The position numbers and the translations under genes are program-made. Below the pieces are notes generated by a model, which worked only from the letters and a program-made list of their open reading frames with translations, was not told where the DNA came from and searched no databases. A stretch of DNA of 64,000 nucleotides from assembly GCA_032622095.1 (NCBI GenBank), contig CP136066.1, positions 42,485,835 to 42,549,834 on the forward strand. Reading direction: 5' to 3'. This document shows positions 55,025 to 64,000 of the stretch, piece after piece (within the stretch, counting starts at the first letter, position 1; each line of letters begins with the position of its first letter). The stretch is from Siphonodentalium dalli. Lineage: Eukaryota > Mollusca > Scaphopoda > Gadilida > Siphonodentaliidae.

Positions 55025-56245
55025 GTATTATTATTTGATCATAAATTTTCTTCTAAAAGTTCCATACTAAATCATATGGAAATGGAGTGGACAAATTATT
55101 ATATCTACTGGATTTTCCTATAAATGGGAATGATAGGTTAATAACAATTTAAGACACGCAATGTTATGAGTTATTAATAGGACTTGTAAATCCCTAGGTT
55201 ATTCCAATGATAAAGTATCGACATTGCTGTGCATTTGATGGATCCATTTACATTCATGTATATACATGGATCATTAACCCTTTACCCAACAGAAGGGCCA
55301 TGTGCCAATGCATTCTCTTATATATGCGAGTCGACCATAGGTCGCCTCGCATATATAAGAGAATGCATTGGCTTAACACATTGATTGTAAGAAAAAATGG
55401 TAAAAAGTGTTAAAAAAATATTTTTTTTAGGCCAATGCATTCTCTTATATATGCGAGGCGACCTATGGTCGACTCGCATATATAAGAGAATGCATTGGCA
55501 CAGGGCATAACTGTAACTATCACAATGTGTTCAATGAACCGGTCCCAATGATATCCATATTTGTATGGTTTTATTGAGACAGACCCAAGATATTTTAGGC
55601 TGTTGAAGCTTTATTTGGCCGGTTTTGGCCGGTTTGTTGGGTAAAGGGTTAAGGTATTTCAGGCCTAATGGGGCTTGCCAACATTGATAGATCATATAAT
55701 AAGACACTTATTGCATTGTTTCGAGGTTGAAATGAGGATTTATCAACCCTGGGAAGACAATATTCAGTGGCCTCGGTGAATATTAACTTCATCGGATTGA
55801 TAATTCCTCATGTCAACCTCGAAACATGCAATAATTGTATTATTATATGATCATAAACTTTCTTACTAATTCATATGGAAAAGGACTTGATAAATCACGA
55901 TATCTACTGGATTTTCCTATTAAATAGGAATGATAGGTTAATAACAAGCTCACGCGACATGATGAGTTATCAATATGAATTGTATGTTGATATAAATCCC
56001 TGGGTTAAATTTTGACTTGTTGAATCAGAATCACATTGTTGTCCTTTCGATGGATCCATGTACATATATATACGGGTCAATAAGGTATTTCAGGCCTAAT
56101 TGGTAGATCATAAAATAAAACACTTATTGTATTGTTTCGAGGTTGACATGAGCATTTATCAACCCTTGGAAGTTAATATTAACTTCCTCGCACTGATAAA
56201 TCCTCAAGTCAACCTCGAAACAATGCAATAAATGTCTATTATTAT
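55025..56245. repeat. Tandem segmental duplication (A-MITE-B, A'-B')
   Basis: A (55025-55273) and A' (55850-56085) share TATCTACTGGATTTTCCTAT, AATGATAGGTTAATAACAA and GATGGATCCAT. B (55653-55850) and B' (56086-56245) share AAGGTATTTCAGGCCTAAT and a hairpin with ATTGTTTCGAGGTTGA / TCAACCTCGAAAC arms. A pgB-1 MITE sits between A and B only. Confidence 0.87.
55278..55648. mobile_element. pgB-1 MITE with a paralogous empty site
   Basis: TTAA on both sides (55274-55277, 55649-55652), both hairpins. The junction atcaTTAA…TTAAggtatttcagg corresponds to gtcaATAAggtatttcagg at ~56081-56097, the unoccupied site with one change. Confidence 0.93.
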
Positions 56246-56359
56246 ATATTAGAATCGGTGTAGGCACTATGTGGCTCAGTATGATGGGTTCAGTGCTTCA
56301 TATATGTATGAACAATTTATCACATCTCATCAAAATAGCACACCGCAATGTCCCTCATA

Positions 56360-56785
56360 AGCCTGAGTTTAGTGTGCCTGTCATTTGCAGAATGAGGTCC
56401 CCAGAGGGTGAATTTAGTGATGCTATCCCACATAGCGGGCTAGTATCACTAAATTCACTCTCTGGGGACCTCATTCTGCTTACGTCTCATCTTCTCGGGA
56501 AAGTTTCTTTAATATCAAATTTCTACAGAAAATTCTTCACATAGATTCTATTTCTTTCTTAGTTTAGTTTCTCTATATCCCCAAATTGGCAGATCGAGGT
56601 TCCCAATGGGTGTAGATCACAATATTCACCATTTGGGAACTTCAATCTGAGTCTGTGTCTCCCATAGCAGATGAGGCCATGCAGAATGATGTTCCCAATT
56701 CCTATGCAGGATAGCATCACTAAATTCACCCTTTGGGGACCTTATTCTGTAAATGACAGGCACACTAAACTCACGCTTGGTCCCG
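56360..56785. mobile_element. AAGCC-family MITE, long form
   Basis: GCAGAATGAGGTCCCCAGAG hairpin, spacer with ATTCTATTTCTTTCTTAG and CCCCAAATTGGCAGA, degraded second hairpin. Confidence 0.75.
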
Positions 56786-56940
56786 GACATGGATCAAGCT
56801 TGAAAATCGATCCCCATTTTCAATTAATGCCGATTTCGGCATTCAATCACATGACCTCCTCAGATTTATGCGAATAAATTTAACGTTATTGCACTTAATT
56901 GTTGTGGATGTTTTGGCCGTACTGGAACAAGTGTTTTTTT

Positions 56941-56946
56941 TTTATT
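56941..56946 (-). promoter_or_regulatory. Possible poly(A) signal for MTR
   Basis: TTTATT on the + strand gives AATAAA on the minus strand, the first canonical signal seen downstream of the MTR stop (about 576 bases). If used, the 29-bp minisatellite would lie in the MTR 3' UTR. Confidence 0.3.
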
Positions 56947-56953
56947 GGCTCCC

Positions 56954-57287
56954 AAATTCGGATAAAGTCCACGATGACCAAAAGCTTCGAATAAAGACCG
57001 TGATGACCAAAAGCTTCGGATAAAGTCCACGATGACCAAAAGCTTCCAATAAAGATCGTGATGACCAAAAGCTTCAAATAAAGTCCGTGATGACCAAAAA
57101 CTTCGGATAAAGTCCGTGATGACTAAAAGCTTCAGATAAAGTCCATGATGACCAAAAACTGTGGATAAAGACCATGATGACCAAAAGCTTCGGATAAAGT
57201 CCACGATGACCAAAAGCTTCGGATAAAGTCCACGATGACCAAAAGCTTCCAATAAAGACCATGATGACCAAAAGCTTCAGATAAAGA
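56954..57287. repeat. 29-bp minisatellite, about 11 units
   Basis: Unit reads GATGACCAAAAGCTTCGGAT then AAAGTCCAC, with variants AAAGACCGT and CCAATAAAGA. Degenerate units continue to about 57355. Long minus-strand frames arise because a stop-free 29-bp unit cycles through all three frames. Confidence 0.95.
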
Positions 57288-57521
57288 GTGAGGCCTTATT
57301 GTGTTGTTGCATCGTTGATAAAGACTGTGATGACAAAAAGCTTCAGAAAAAGAGTGACTTATTATTCTTCTCCGTATTATAAAAGACGTCCCTACATTAT
57401 GTGGACATGATATACCTGATTCTTATAAATACTGGAATCTTTAGAGTGGATATAAACATTTGAACCTATATGGCGAACATAAACATGTGAATCTTTAGTG
57501 ACGATATGCGAGTATTGTGGA

Positions 57522-57608
57522 TTAATCTGTGTCATAACCCAGCACTGACCCCAGCCATTTCTCCACTTCTTTGACGTCCATCTTCTTCCTCTTTGCATAG
57601 TCTTCAAT
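57522..57608 (-). CDS. MTR: Methionine synthase (MTR), terminal exon
   Basis: Cobalamin-dependent methionine synthase transfers a methyl group from 5-methyltetrahydrofolate to homocysteine in the cytosol. Only its last coding exon is here: 28 codons and TAA, on the minus strand, starting in phase 0 after acceptor tttctccacatag. It encodes IEDYAKRKKMDVKEVEKW followed by LGSVLGYDTD-stop. The EDYA.RK motif and the EVEKWLG..LGYDTD ending match the C-terminus of animal MTR as I know it, in the activation (AdoMet-binding) domain. The preceding exon should end with the GKI.KDQ segment; I do not find it within the window. Directly upstream (from 57623) the intron is transposon sequence. The gene is convergent with the CFAP61-like gene. 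Confidence 0.85.
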   Translation of the reverse strand: MEDYAKRKKMDVKEVEKWLGSVLGYDTD

Positions 57609-57622
57609 CTATGTGGAGAAAT

Positions 57623-57958
57623 GATATTTAAAAAAATATAATATATATTTCCTTAAAGAAAGCCTGAACACTGAACTATATGGATAGATGTCCTGCGTTT
57701 GTAAAACCATAGTAGAAAAGGGGTTAACTTTTTTGTGGTCGCCTACGGTACCTCGCGGTCTATAGTGGCTTGCTCGTATTAGTCACGCATGCGCAGTCCC
57801 AATATAACCAACTGAATACGCCAGTTTATTTTCAACTCAATCAGGAGATTGGCGAGTTGCGGGGTTGGGAATGGCACCGCCATGGGAGGGCCCTATGATA
57901 GTTCAGTGTTCAGGCTTTCTTTAAGGAAATATATATTATATTTTTTTAAATATCATAT
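57623..57958. mobile_element. Foldback MITE next to the MTR acceptor
   Basis: Perfect outer arms ATGATATTTAAAAAAATATA… and …TATATTTTTTTAAATATCAT, then CTTAAAGAAAGCCTGAACAC / GTGTTCAGGCTTTCTTTAAG. The interior (57670-57840: GGTCGCCTACGGTACCTCG, CACGCATGCGCAGTCCC) recurs inverted at 62305-62465. Confidence 0.85.
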
Positions 57959-58134
57959 TTCCGCTAAAGGAAGCCGTTCACACTGAACTATATGGATTAG
58001 AATGCAAGCCCAGGAGGAGGCACGAGCAATAAAGTTAATAGCCAAATTTTGGAGGGAATGCACTCTTCTAAAACAGATTGTACCTAAATATGAACTCTTT
58101 AATGAATCTGTTATGATTAGGTACGTGAAATAAC

Positions 58135-58437
58135 TCATATAATTAGAGTGCTATATTGCCCAAACATGTACCTCCCCCCCTTGTTTTTGGAAGCAACATC
58201 CCAGGTGGTGCCATTCAATTCGGAATTGCGAGCGAACCGAGCAATTCTCTGTTCTTCATCCGTCAGTTCTAAGAATCCAGCCGATTTGAGATTCGAGGAG
58301 ACTAACTCCCTCTCCGCCTTAGCGACATAACGACCTGCACTGGAGGAGGCCCACTCCAAAGATGGCAAGACAACCAACATTAAGAGTTTAACTAACTGCT
58401 GTTCACCAATGCAAACGGGAGATAACCTGATGCCCAA
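58135..58437 (-). CDS. Unrecognised open frame inside the 4.5-kb element
   Basis: 100 codons with a start and stop, reading …SAGRYVAKAERELVSSNLKS… then AGFLELTDEEQRIARFARNS and ending RYMFGQYSTLII. The text is of mixed composition, unlike the repeat-driven frames elsewhere, and may be the remains of an element-encoded protein. AERELVSSNLKSAGF faintly recalls reverse transcriptase text of DIRS-like elements, but the usual catalytic motifs are absent, so I do not assign it. It is probably a fragment, since neighbouring frames do not extend it. Confidence 0.3.
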   Translation of the reverse strand: MGIRLSPVCIGEQQLVKLLMLVVLPSLEWASSSAGRYVAKAERELVSSNLKSAGFLELTDEEQRIARFARNSELNGTTWDVASKNKGGRYMFGQYSTLII

Positions 58438-58924
58438 TCTATGGCACAGGTATCAAATGGAGAGCCCATTAGCCCAAATGGGTTATACAACTATAAGCGA
58501 GTCAAGCCATCGGATCAGAGGGAGCCCCCCACCATCGCATGCTGCAGGTGGTCATGCCCAAGCTAATATCCTGGCCAAGCTGGAGGGTGGGGAGAGGTCA
58601 TTTTTCTCCAATCCCTTCACGGAGGAGTGGCAGGCAAGGCCGTGTCGTTAATTCGATCGTGACCAGGGGGACTCGGCGCTTTACCTCATGGGTACGGCCC
58701 CTGCCCTACGCTTAAGTTGCCTAAGGCCATCCAGCCGGTGTCGATACGTACGCACTCGATTTTTGGCAGCTTTAGCGCCCAGAACCGCTAGCGTCTGGTG
58801 GGGGCCAAATGGCCTGGAGGTCCCAAGTACCCCTGCAGCTCCACCAGACGTATCCCCACGAATTGGTTGAACCGTCGATACGTAACCGGAGGAGCGTGAA
58901 CTGGTCCTGCCCTTAGAACAGTTA

Positions 58925-59440
58925 TCACACGTTCACATGTCCCTGAGGTACCTATGTATCACAATATACACATTACGTATATATATATATAAAATGATAT
59001 AATATAAATATCCGGGGGATATACATATTAAGTTTTCCTCATGAGACCATGTCAGAAGGCCCTTCCAAAGCTGCGCCCATCAATCTAATGGGCGGAGCCA
59101 GATCACAGCTCCCTGTCATGATCCAACGTATCACTAAATATAGATATACAACCCCACAGAGAACATGTCTCATGTCGCTGAGGTACCTATGTATCACCGT
59201 TTCACAAGATATCATTGCAGAAACCCGGTGACACAAATCTTTCGCATATATAGATATATAAAATGATATAATAGATATATCATGGTGATATATAAGTCAT
59301 CATGAGATCATGTCAGAAGACCCTACTAAAGCTGCGCCCAACAATCCAATGGTCGGAGCCAGAGCAGAGATCCCTGGCACAATCCAATGTATCATTAAAG
59401 ATATATATATAGCCCCTCAGAGAACATGGCCGAACACCGC
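58925..59440. repeat. Two diverged ~240-bp tandem units
   Basis: CTGAGGTACCTATGTATCAC, AAAATGATATAATA, CATGAGA.CATGTCAGAAG, AAAGCTGCGCCCA.CAATC and GGAGCCAGA recur in order in both units. Confidence 0.85.
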
Positions 59441-60965
59441 AGGTGACCAGAGCATCCTATGAGAAAGCAAACCGCTACTCTCAGGTGCCAAAACAATAGT
59501 GTCGGTACGAGTATTAATTTTGGAGAAATTTCCCAACGAGCACCATCCTTTGGAATGGAGACAGACAGCAAAATGTGCAATCACAAGTATTATGTTCAGC
59601 CTAAATCCACACACATTACTATTATTAGGCCATCACGACCACTAGGCACCTGAGAGCAGTCCGCGTTCCCAGCGGAATACCCACCGCGATCCGATTCTAA
59701 GAAATGAAGGTGCGCCTTCTACAACCGAAATCAGTTCAAATGATGTAAAATGTAGTCAGATGATGAACACAGGTAAATTTTCACGGTCACCATACGGAAT
59801 ATTCAGGTCTGAGCCTCTGCCCCCCCAAACATGCAGCAGAACGACCTAGGTGTGTGATAGGTCAGTTAGTGTGAAGCATGCAGCAAACTAGGGGAAGACC
59901 CGCTCTAAAAATGGCTCCCCTAGGAAGGAAACGAATGAAATTATCATCCTCCTAGTAAAGGAAACACATCCCTTTATAATGTTGTTTTATTTTAATTTGA
60001 AGAGCCAAGATAGAGAGGAACTCCCCCGACCTAAGTGGTCCCGCTTATGGCATGTTTAAGGAAGAGAGGACAGCATAGACCGAAATGCGCAGTTGGCAGC
60101 ATGGCTTCAGGCCCTTATGATCGGGCATCTGTGCCATGGGGATGGGATGCCACTCGAACGGGGTGGTCCCCTGCCTGCGTCTTAGGAAAGGTCGGTAATG
60201 CTGGTCAATGAGCTTCCTCGAAAGCTTAGCTGGACAGCGCAAACGTCTTTGCCTGTTTTATTGTCTATGTGCCAGATAATCAAATTGATATGGGCAATAG
60301 AAGTATGAAGAGCCATGCTGATGGCCTCTTGTCGGAAAGACTATTGGCAGTGGTCGTGGGACACATGGCAATATAAATGCTTTCCATGTAAATATGCTTC
60401 ATTCGTGTGTGAAGCATATTCGCCATATCAACGGTATGAAAGGTCGGGACACGTATATATTTTAAAATTCATTGAGACTCCAACTAGTCCATGAATACCT
60501 TCAAAACACCTACCATGCCCTTTATGAACAATGCATGCTGTATTGGATGTACAGCCTGTTCTTGTACCAAGCTCACATTTGATATGGTTACTTGCCATAA
60601 ATAATGTCTCCCCCCACCTTCCTTGTCTTGGAATACCACTGCTATTATATCGTTATTCATTGGGGAACGTCATCCAGGCACGGTCGCCAGTTATTTCCAG
60701 TGGGCCAGTTACATGTACCTGGAGGGGTCAAGTCACCACGACTCTAAATACCTGTCAGGCTGGAATCATTCTCATAATTGAATCAAGAAGGGGAAAGGTT
60801 GTTCAAACCAAAGTATCTTCAAATATATTTGTAGATAGTGAAACCATGATTAAACAGCGTCAGAGTGACGATAAGCTTCTTGCCTTACTCTAGAGAATGC
60901 AAACCGGAGCACCCATGATTTGTAATTTTGTGTCCCAATTAGAGCCATATCCAGAATCGTAGTAA

Positions 60966-60998
60966 CCCAGCAACCCCCCCCCCCCCCCCCCCCCCCCG
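60966..60998. repeat. C homopolymer run
   Basis: About 30 C bases; length unreliable. Confidence 0.9.
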
Positions 60999-61481
60999 CT
61001 TCTTTTCGGTAAACCTACACAGGAAGGAAAGCAATTATGTTTGTATTCCGGAAGGAGACACCATTTAGTCGAGAAACAACCCAGCAATTTTGAAAGGATG
61101 GGTTAATTTTGGATACAATTCAGAATAATAACGAAAATCTGGAATTGAGACAATAGTGAAACTGTCATCACGATTAATTTTAGTGTCATGCTTGCAATCA
61201 TTAAATGCTAGCAGTTCAAAATTTGACAGTGAAGTACTGTACGAGAATCTAATCATGTACTCAACAGAATTCTGACTCCTGTCAGATGTCAATCCCTGTC
61301 TGAAATTAATGACACTTAACGAATCTTAGTACGACAACAGTCATTATTTTTCTGATATTGATAAACTGTAGTCTGATAACTTCAAGCGTCGACCAACACA
61401 TCGAAATCATAGGAGACATGTGTGACAGTATTAAAACAGAAAACACAAAGTATTTTGTGAAAGCATGTTGTTTTGATGAGA

Positions 61482-61570
61482 TCTAGTGACTCCAGTAGTG
61501 TTCTGTAACATGCACACACCTCGGTGTGTACATGGGTCAGCCATCAAGTTTTTATTGTCCACACCCGATT
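61482..61570. repeat. Dispersed repeat gtgactccagtag, copy 2
   Basis: See 25462-25550. Confidence 0.75.
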
Positions 61571-62540
61571 GCACAGCGTAGTGCACCCATGACAACATAC
61601 CTGAACAAGTGTTGTAATGGGGAAAGTCGGCATTTGCATTCGGATTTTATTCAGTAATCTCGAATGGGACTTGTTATAGCACTTGTCCAATATCAATCTC
61701 TGTCGATTTATTAAAGTAATAATGACACTACTGTTTTGACATTGATAAACCCAGATGTAAATTGTAATCAACTTTTAAGTTCAAATGTGACCAACACATC
61801 TGTATCAGTTGTATTGAACCATAAAACAACAAAGTATTATAAGAAAGAATGTTGTTCACAACATTATGATAGATAGCGTCAGTAGCGATGGTAATTATTG
61901 CTAAATAAATGTCCACGCGTAAATAAATTCCCACGAAATTAGGATACTTCCGGTAGCGAATCACGTGGCATTTATATCTGACAAATTATATCATACCTTA
62001 TAGGTTCTATAATAATTACATAGATGCATTGCTCACAATAATCTATGCGCCTCGTAAGGCCTTGAAATGGCGGCTGATTATGGCGAAATGTCGATTTTCA
62101 TATTCAATTTTTTTTAAAGTCCGCCGCCTTTTCGAAAACCCGGACAATTTGTATGTTTGAAGCGAAACGGTCCGTGAATTCGAAACAATAATTCTAAAAA
62201 CTAACGTGTAGGCGACCAGTAATTATTGTATCGATAAATTGAATTTGTTGTCTAGTTGTTAAACGACAAATTCGGAAAAATACTCCCTTAGACTTCTCGT
62301 TCGGTTCGTAGCAGAAAATAAACTGGCGTATTCAGTCAGTTATATTGGGACTGCGCATGCGTGACTAATACGAGCAAGCCACTAAAGACCGCGAGGTACC
62401 GTAGGCGACCACAAAAAAGTTAACCCCTTTTCTACTATGGTTTTACAAACGCAGGACATCTATCCATATAGTTCAGTGTGAACGGCTTCCTTTAGCGGAA
62501 ATATGAATAACAAAACTTATTAATTGCTTTCAGAGTTTAA

Positions 62541-62787
62541 CCCTTTCTATTCTAATTACTCATTGATGAGTAGTTATCCCTTAGGAAATGTGCAGATAAT
62601 AAGTTCAACAAAGGTTGTGTGTTGAACTTATTATCTGAACATTTCCCTCTAATAGATAGGAATACTTCTGCTCTTGTATTATCTGTCGTCTTCTTAGATT
62701 TCCTGAAAACCCCTCAAAATTAATAATAGACCATTCCAGTGTATAATTTTAGAACCGAAAGGGAGAATCCATTTAGTAAAGAAAGGG
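62541..62787. mobile_element. pgB-4 MITE, complete
   Basis: TTAA on both sides (62537-62540, 62788-62791); GAAATGTGCAGATAATAAGT / TTATTATCTGAACATTTCC hairpin; right end GTAAAGAAAGGG. Confidence 0.9.
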
Positions 62788-62809
62788 TTAAATGAGCAAT
62801 TCAAGTTAA

Positions 62810-63067
62810 CCCTGAGGTTCATGACGGGAGTTGTGTTGGTGCAGCATTAAATACCCTGTGCCAGTGCATTCTCTTATATATGAGTCTCCCACAGGGAGCC
62901 TCACATATACAGTAGAATGCACAGGCTTGCAAGGTCAAGTTATATATTGTTAGGCCAATGTATTCTCTTATATATGTGAGGTTCCTAATGGGAGACTCGC
63001 ATATATAAGAGAATGCATTGGCACAGGATTTGTTTCAAAATTTCAGGAAGCTCCAGTCATTAAAGGG
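62810..63067. mobile_element. pgB-2 MITE, complete
   Basis: TTAA on both sides (62806-62809, 63068-63071); two hairpins of the TCCC/GGGA loop type. Confidence 0.88.
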
Positions 63068-63071
63068 TTAA

Positions 63072-63580
63072 AGGTACTCAATCCGATTCGATGGTCCCCA
63101 TATAATCAGATTCCAACAACAACAACATTTTTAGAAATGCCGCTTCAGTTATCAGAATAGATTAATTGCCCAAAACTGATGCTAACCACTGTCAACTATA
63201 GTATAAAATTGCCCGAAACGTGTTATTTATCAACATTTTGTTGAACGAAATTTGGCCTTATTATCAACATAAAGCCTCTTGATTTTGAAGTTATCCATCT
63301 TCATCTGCAATTTGGTCTGAGACCTTTGGCTCGTTGACTTTTTAGTGGGCCACTAATAAGTCTTGAAGATACCTAATCGATACCTAATAACTCTGAGCTA
63401 TGATAGGTGGGTTCCTTGACTAGAATCAGATATTTTACCCCCCCCCCCCAACTAAATAGTAATTGAGGGGTGCTTAATCGGATTATGCATCTTTAAAGTG
63501 GCTAATGGGTGAACAATTTATTCACCGTCACAGACATCTGTAAAGATTTGATGCCACCATTTTATATTCATAGTAAAATA
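63072..63580. other. Unassigned stretch
   Basis: A C run near 63439-63449. The penultimate MTR exon was looked for here on the minus strand and not found. Confidence 0.45.
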
Positions 63581-63892
63581 TTTAAAGTGATGTGAAACAC
63601 TCTGGTAGGGTGATCAAATAGAAATGGAGAATATTCTTGTTCAAAGTAGTTATTTTTACAAATATTATATCTAAATTGACAACACACATCATCATTCTTA
63701 TATATATTAATTAAATGCAGCGACTCTCGATGGCGAAATCGTTTTCATTAGTTTATTGCTGATAGATGCATCCCGAATAGAGTACTGAATATTTACAATT
63801 GAGCGTAGTTCAGACGATGTTTTCTATGGAGTGATACTGTCGATTTGCTTCAGATTTTCGGCAGTGTCAGTAGAATGTTGCATTCCTCCAAT
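63581..63892 (+). repeat. GTGAAACACTCTGG repeat, longest copy
   Basis: TTTAAAGTGATGTGAAACAC to GTAGAATGTTGCATTCCTCC; reverse complement at 37297-37604, partial copies at 15953 and 50437. No terminal repeats seen, so its mechanism is unknown. Confidence 0.82.
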
Positions 63893-64000
63893 TTCCATAG
63901 TGCCTGAGTACTAACTTATCAGTTTCACGCACAAGTCCATAATATGTCTTTGAACTCATACATGCATTAGTGCTGTGGAAATTGAATGCAGGACATTGGT

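Larger units (their letters stand above)
57956..62506. mobile_element. 4.5-kb inverted-repeat-bounded element, class unknown
   Basis: Termini ATTTCCGCTAAAGGAAGCCG … and … CGGCTTCCTTTAGCGGAAAT, about 42 bp. Beyond that the right end continues for ~160 bp as the inverse of the neighbouring foldback MITE, so the outer unit 57640-62506 has ~190-bp inverted repeats. The interior is less AT-rich than its surroundings at 58.1-60.3 kb, has frames of 100 (58135-58437 -), 80, 60, 65 and 120 codons, and a diverged ~240-bp tandem repeat. I recognise no transposase or reverse transcriptase with confidence. Confidence 0.7.

Noticed and set aside
56866-57252. 128-codon minus frame with FGHHGLY-type repeats
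   Set aside because: A stop-free 29-bp unit read in rotating frames; not a protein.
60045-60242. Minus frame (KLSRKLIDQHYRPFLRRRQG…) as a recombinase or DIRS fragment
   Set aside because: No catalytic motif of tyrosine recombinases or reverse transcriptases can be identified.
62506-64000. Upstream exons of MTR on the minus strand
   Set aside because: Looked for the conserved segment that precedes the last exon; nothing matching is visible, so they are probably outside the window.

Overview
The window is nuclear DNA from an animal, most likely a marine lophotrochozoan (mollusc-like). It has long introns with GT-AG splicing, a 5'-truncated CR1-type LINE tail, a tRNA-derived SINE head, and very dense inverted-repeat elements and satellites built on phrases such as 'accaaatttggtatgtgag' and 'cctttttcgacttagaa'. 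No bacterial operons, rRNA genes, intact tRNA genes or CRISPR arrays were seen. The species call is inference; repeat style is the only guide.

Two host genes are recognisable, and only by their 3' ends. On the + strand, six exons between 17,688 and 47,873 have fully compatible phases and encode the last ~186 residues of one protein. The reading (…GYHYLCVYKPGHH… / …EGRLFRLYINEYNS… / …NFMCLYGMHERYLNN… / …EPWCMAFYHDRF… / …YNHYHLPMFAKPGMV-stop) looks to me like the C-terminal end of the axonemal protein CFAP61; that name is from recall and is moderate confidence. On the - strand, one 87-bp terminal exon (57,608 down to 57,522) encodes an ending of …KEVEKWLGSVLGYDTD, which matches the C-terminus of cobalamin-dependent methionine synthase (MTR). 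The two genes converge tail to tail. Their other exons are outside the window or not visible.

Nearly everything else is mobile or repeated DNA. Four piggyBac-like MITE families (TTAA targets, CCCTTT termini; called pgB-1 to pgB-4 here) and a TA-targeting family with TGTGACCCGCC termini (GACC family) make up much of the introns. pgB-1, pgB-2, pgB-3 and the GACC family share one internal hairpin cassette. Other families are near-perfect palindromes starting CAGTAATGC at TA sites (CAGT family, Tc1/mariner/pogo-like), palindromes with CAAGCCTTG termini (AAGCC family, MULE-like), four hAT-like elements (three with perfect 8-bp target duplications), and three satellite-bearing families (S1, S2, S3). 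There are also minisatellites at 19.57-20.85 kb and 56.95-57.29 kb and several short tandem duplications.

The two most interesting patterns are these. (1) Five of the six exons of the + strand gene have a decayed or fresh partial copy in the adjoining non-coding DNA, including a triplicated exon end plus splice donor. (2) One double-hairpin cassette, with a conserved internal mismatch, is carried inside at least four different terminal-repeat backbones. Two segmental duplications preserve paralogous empty sites that support TTAA as the piggyBac-like target.
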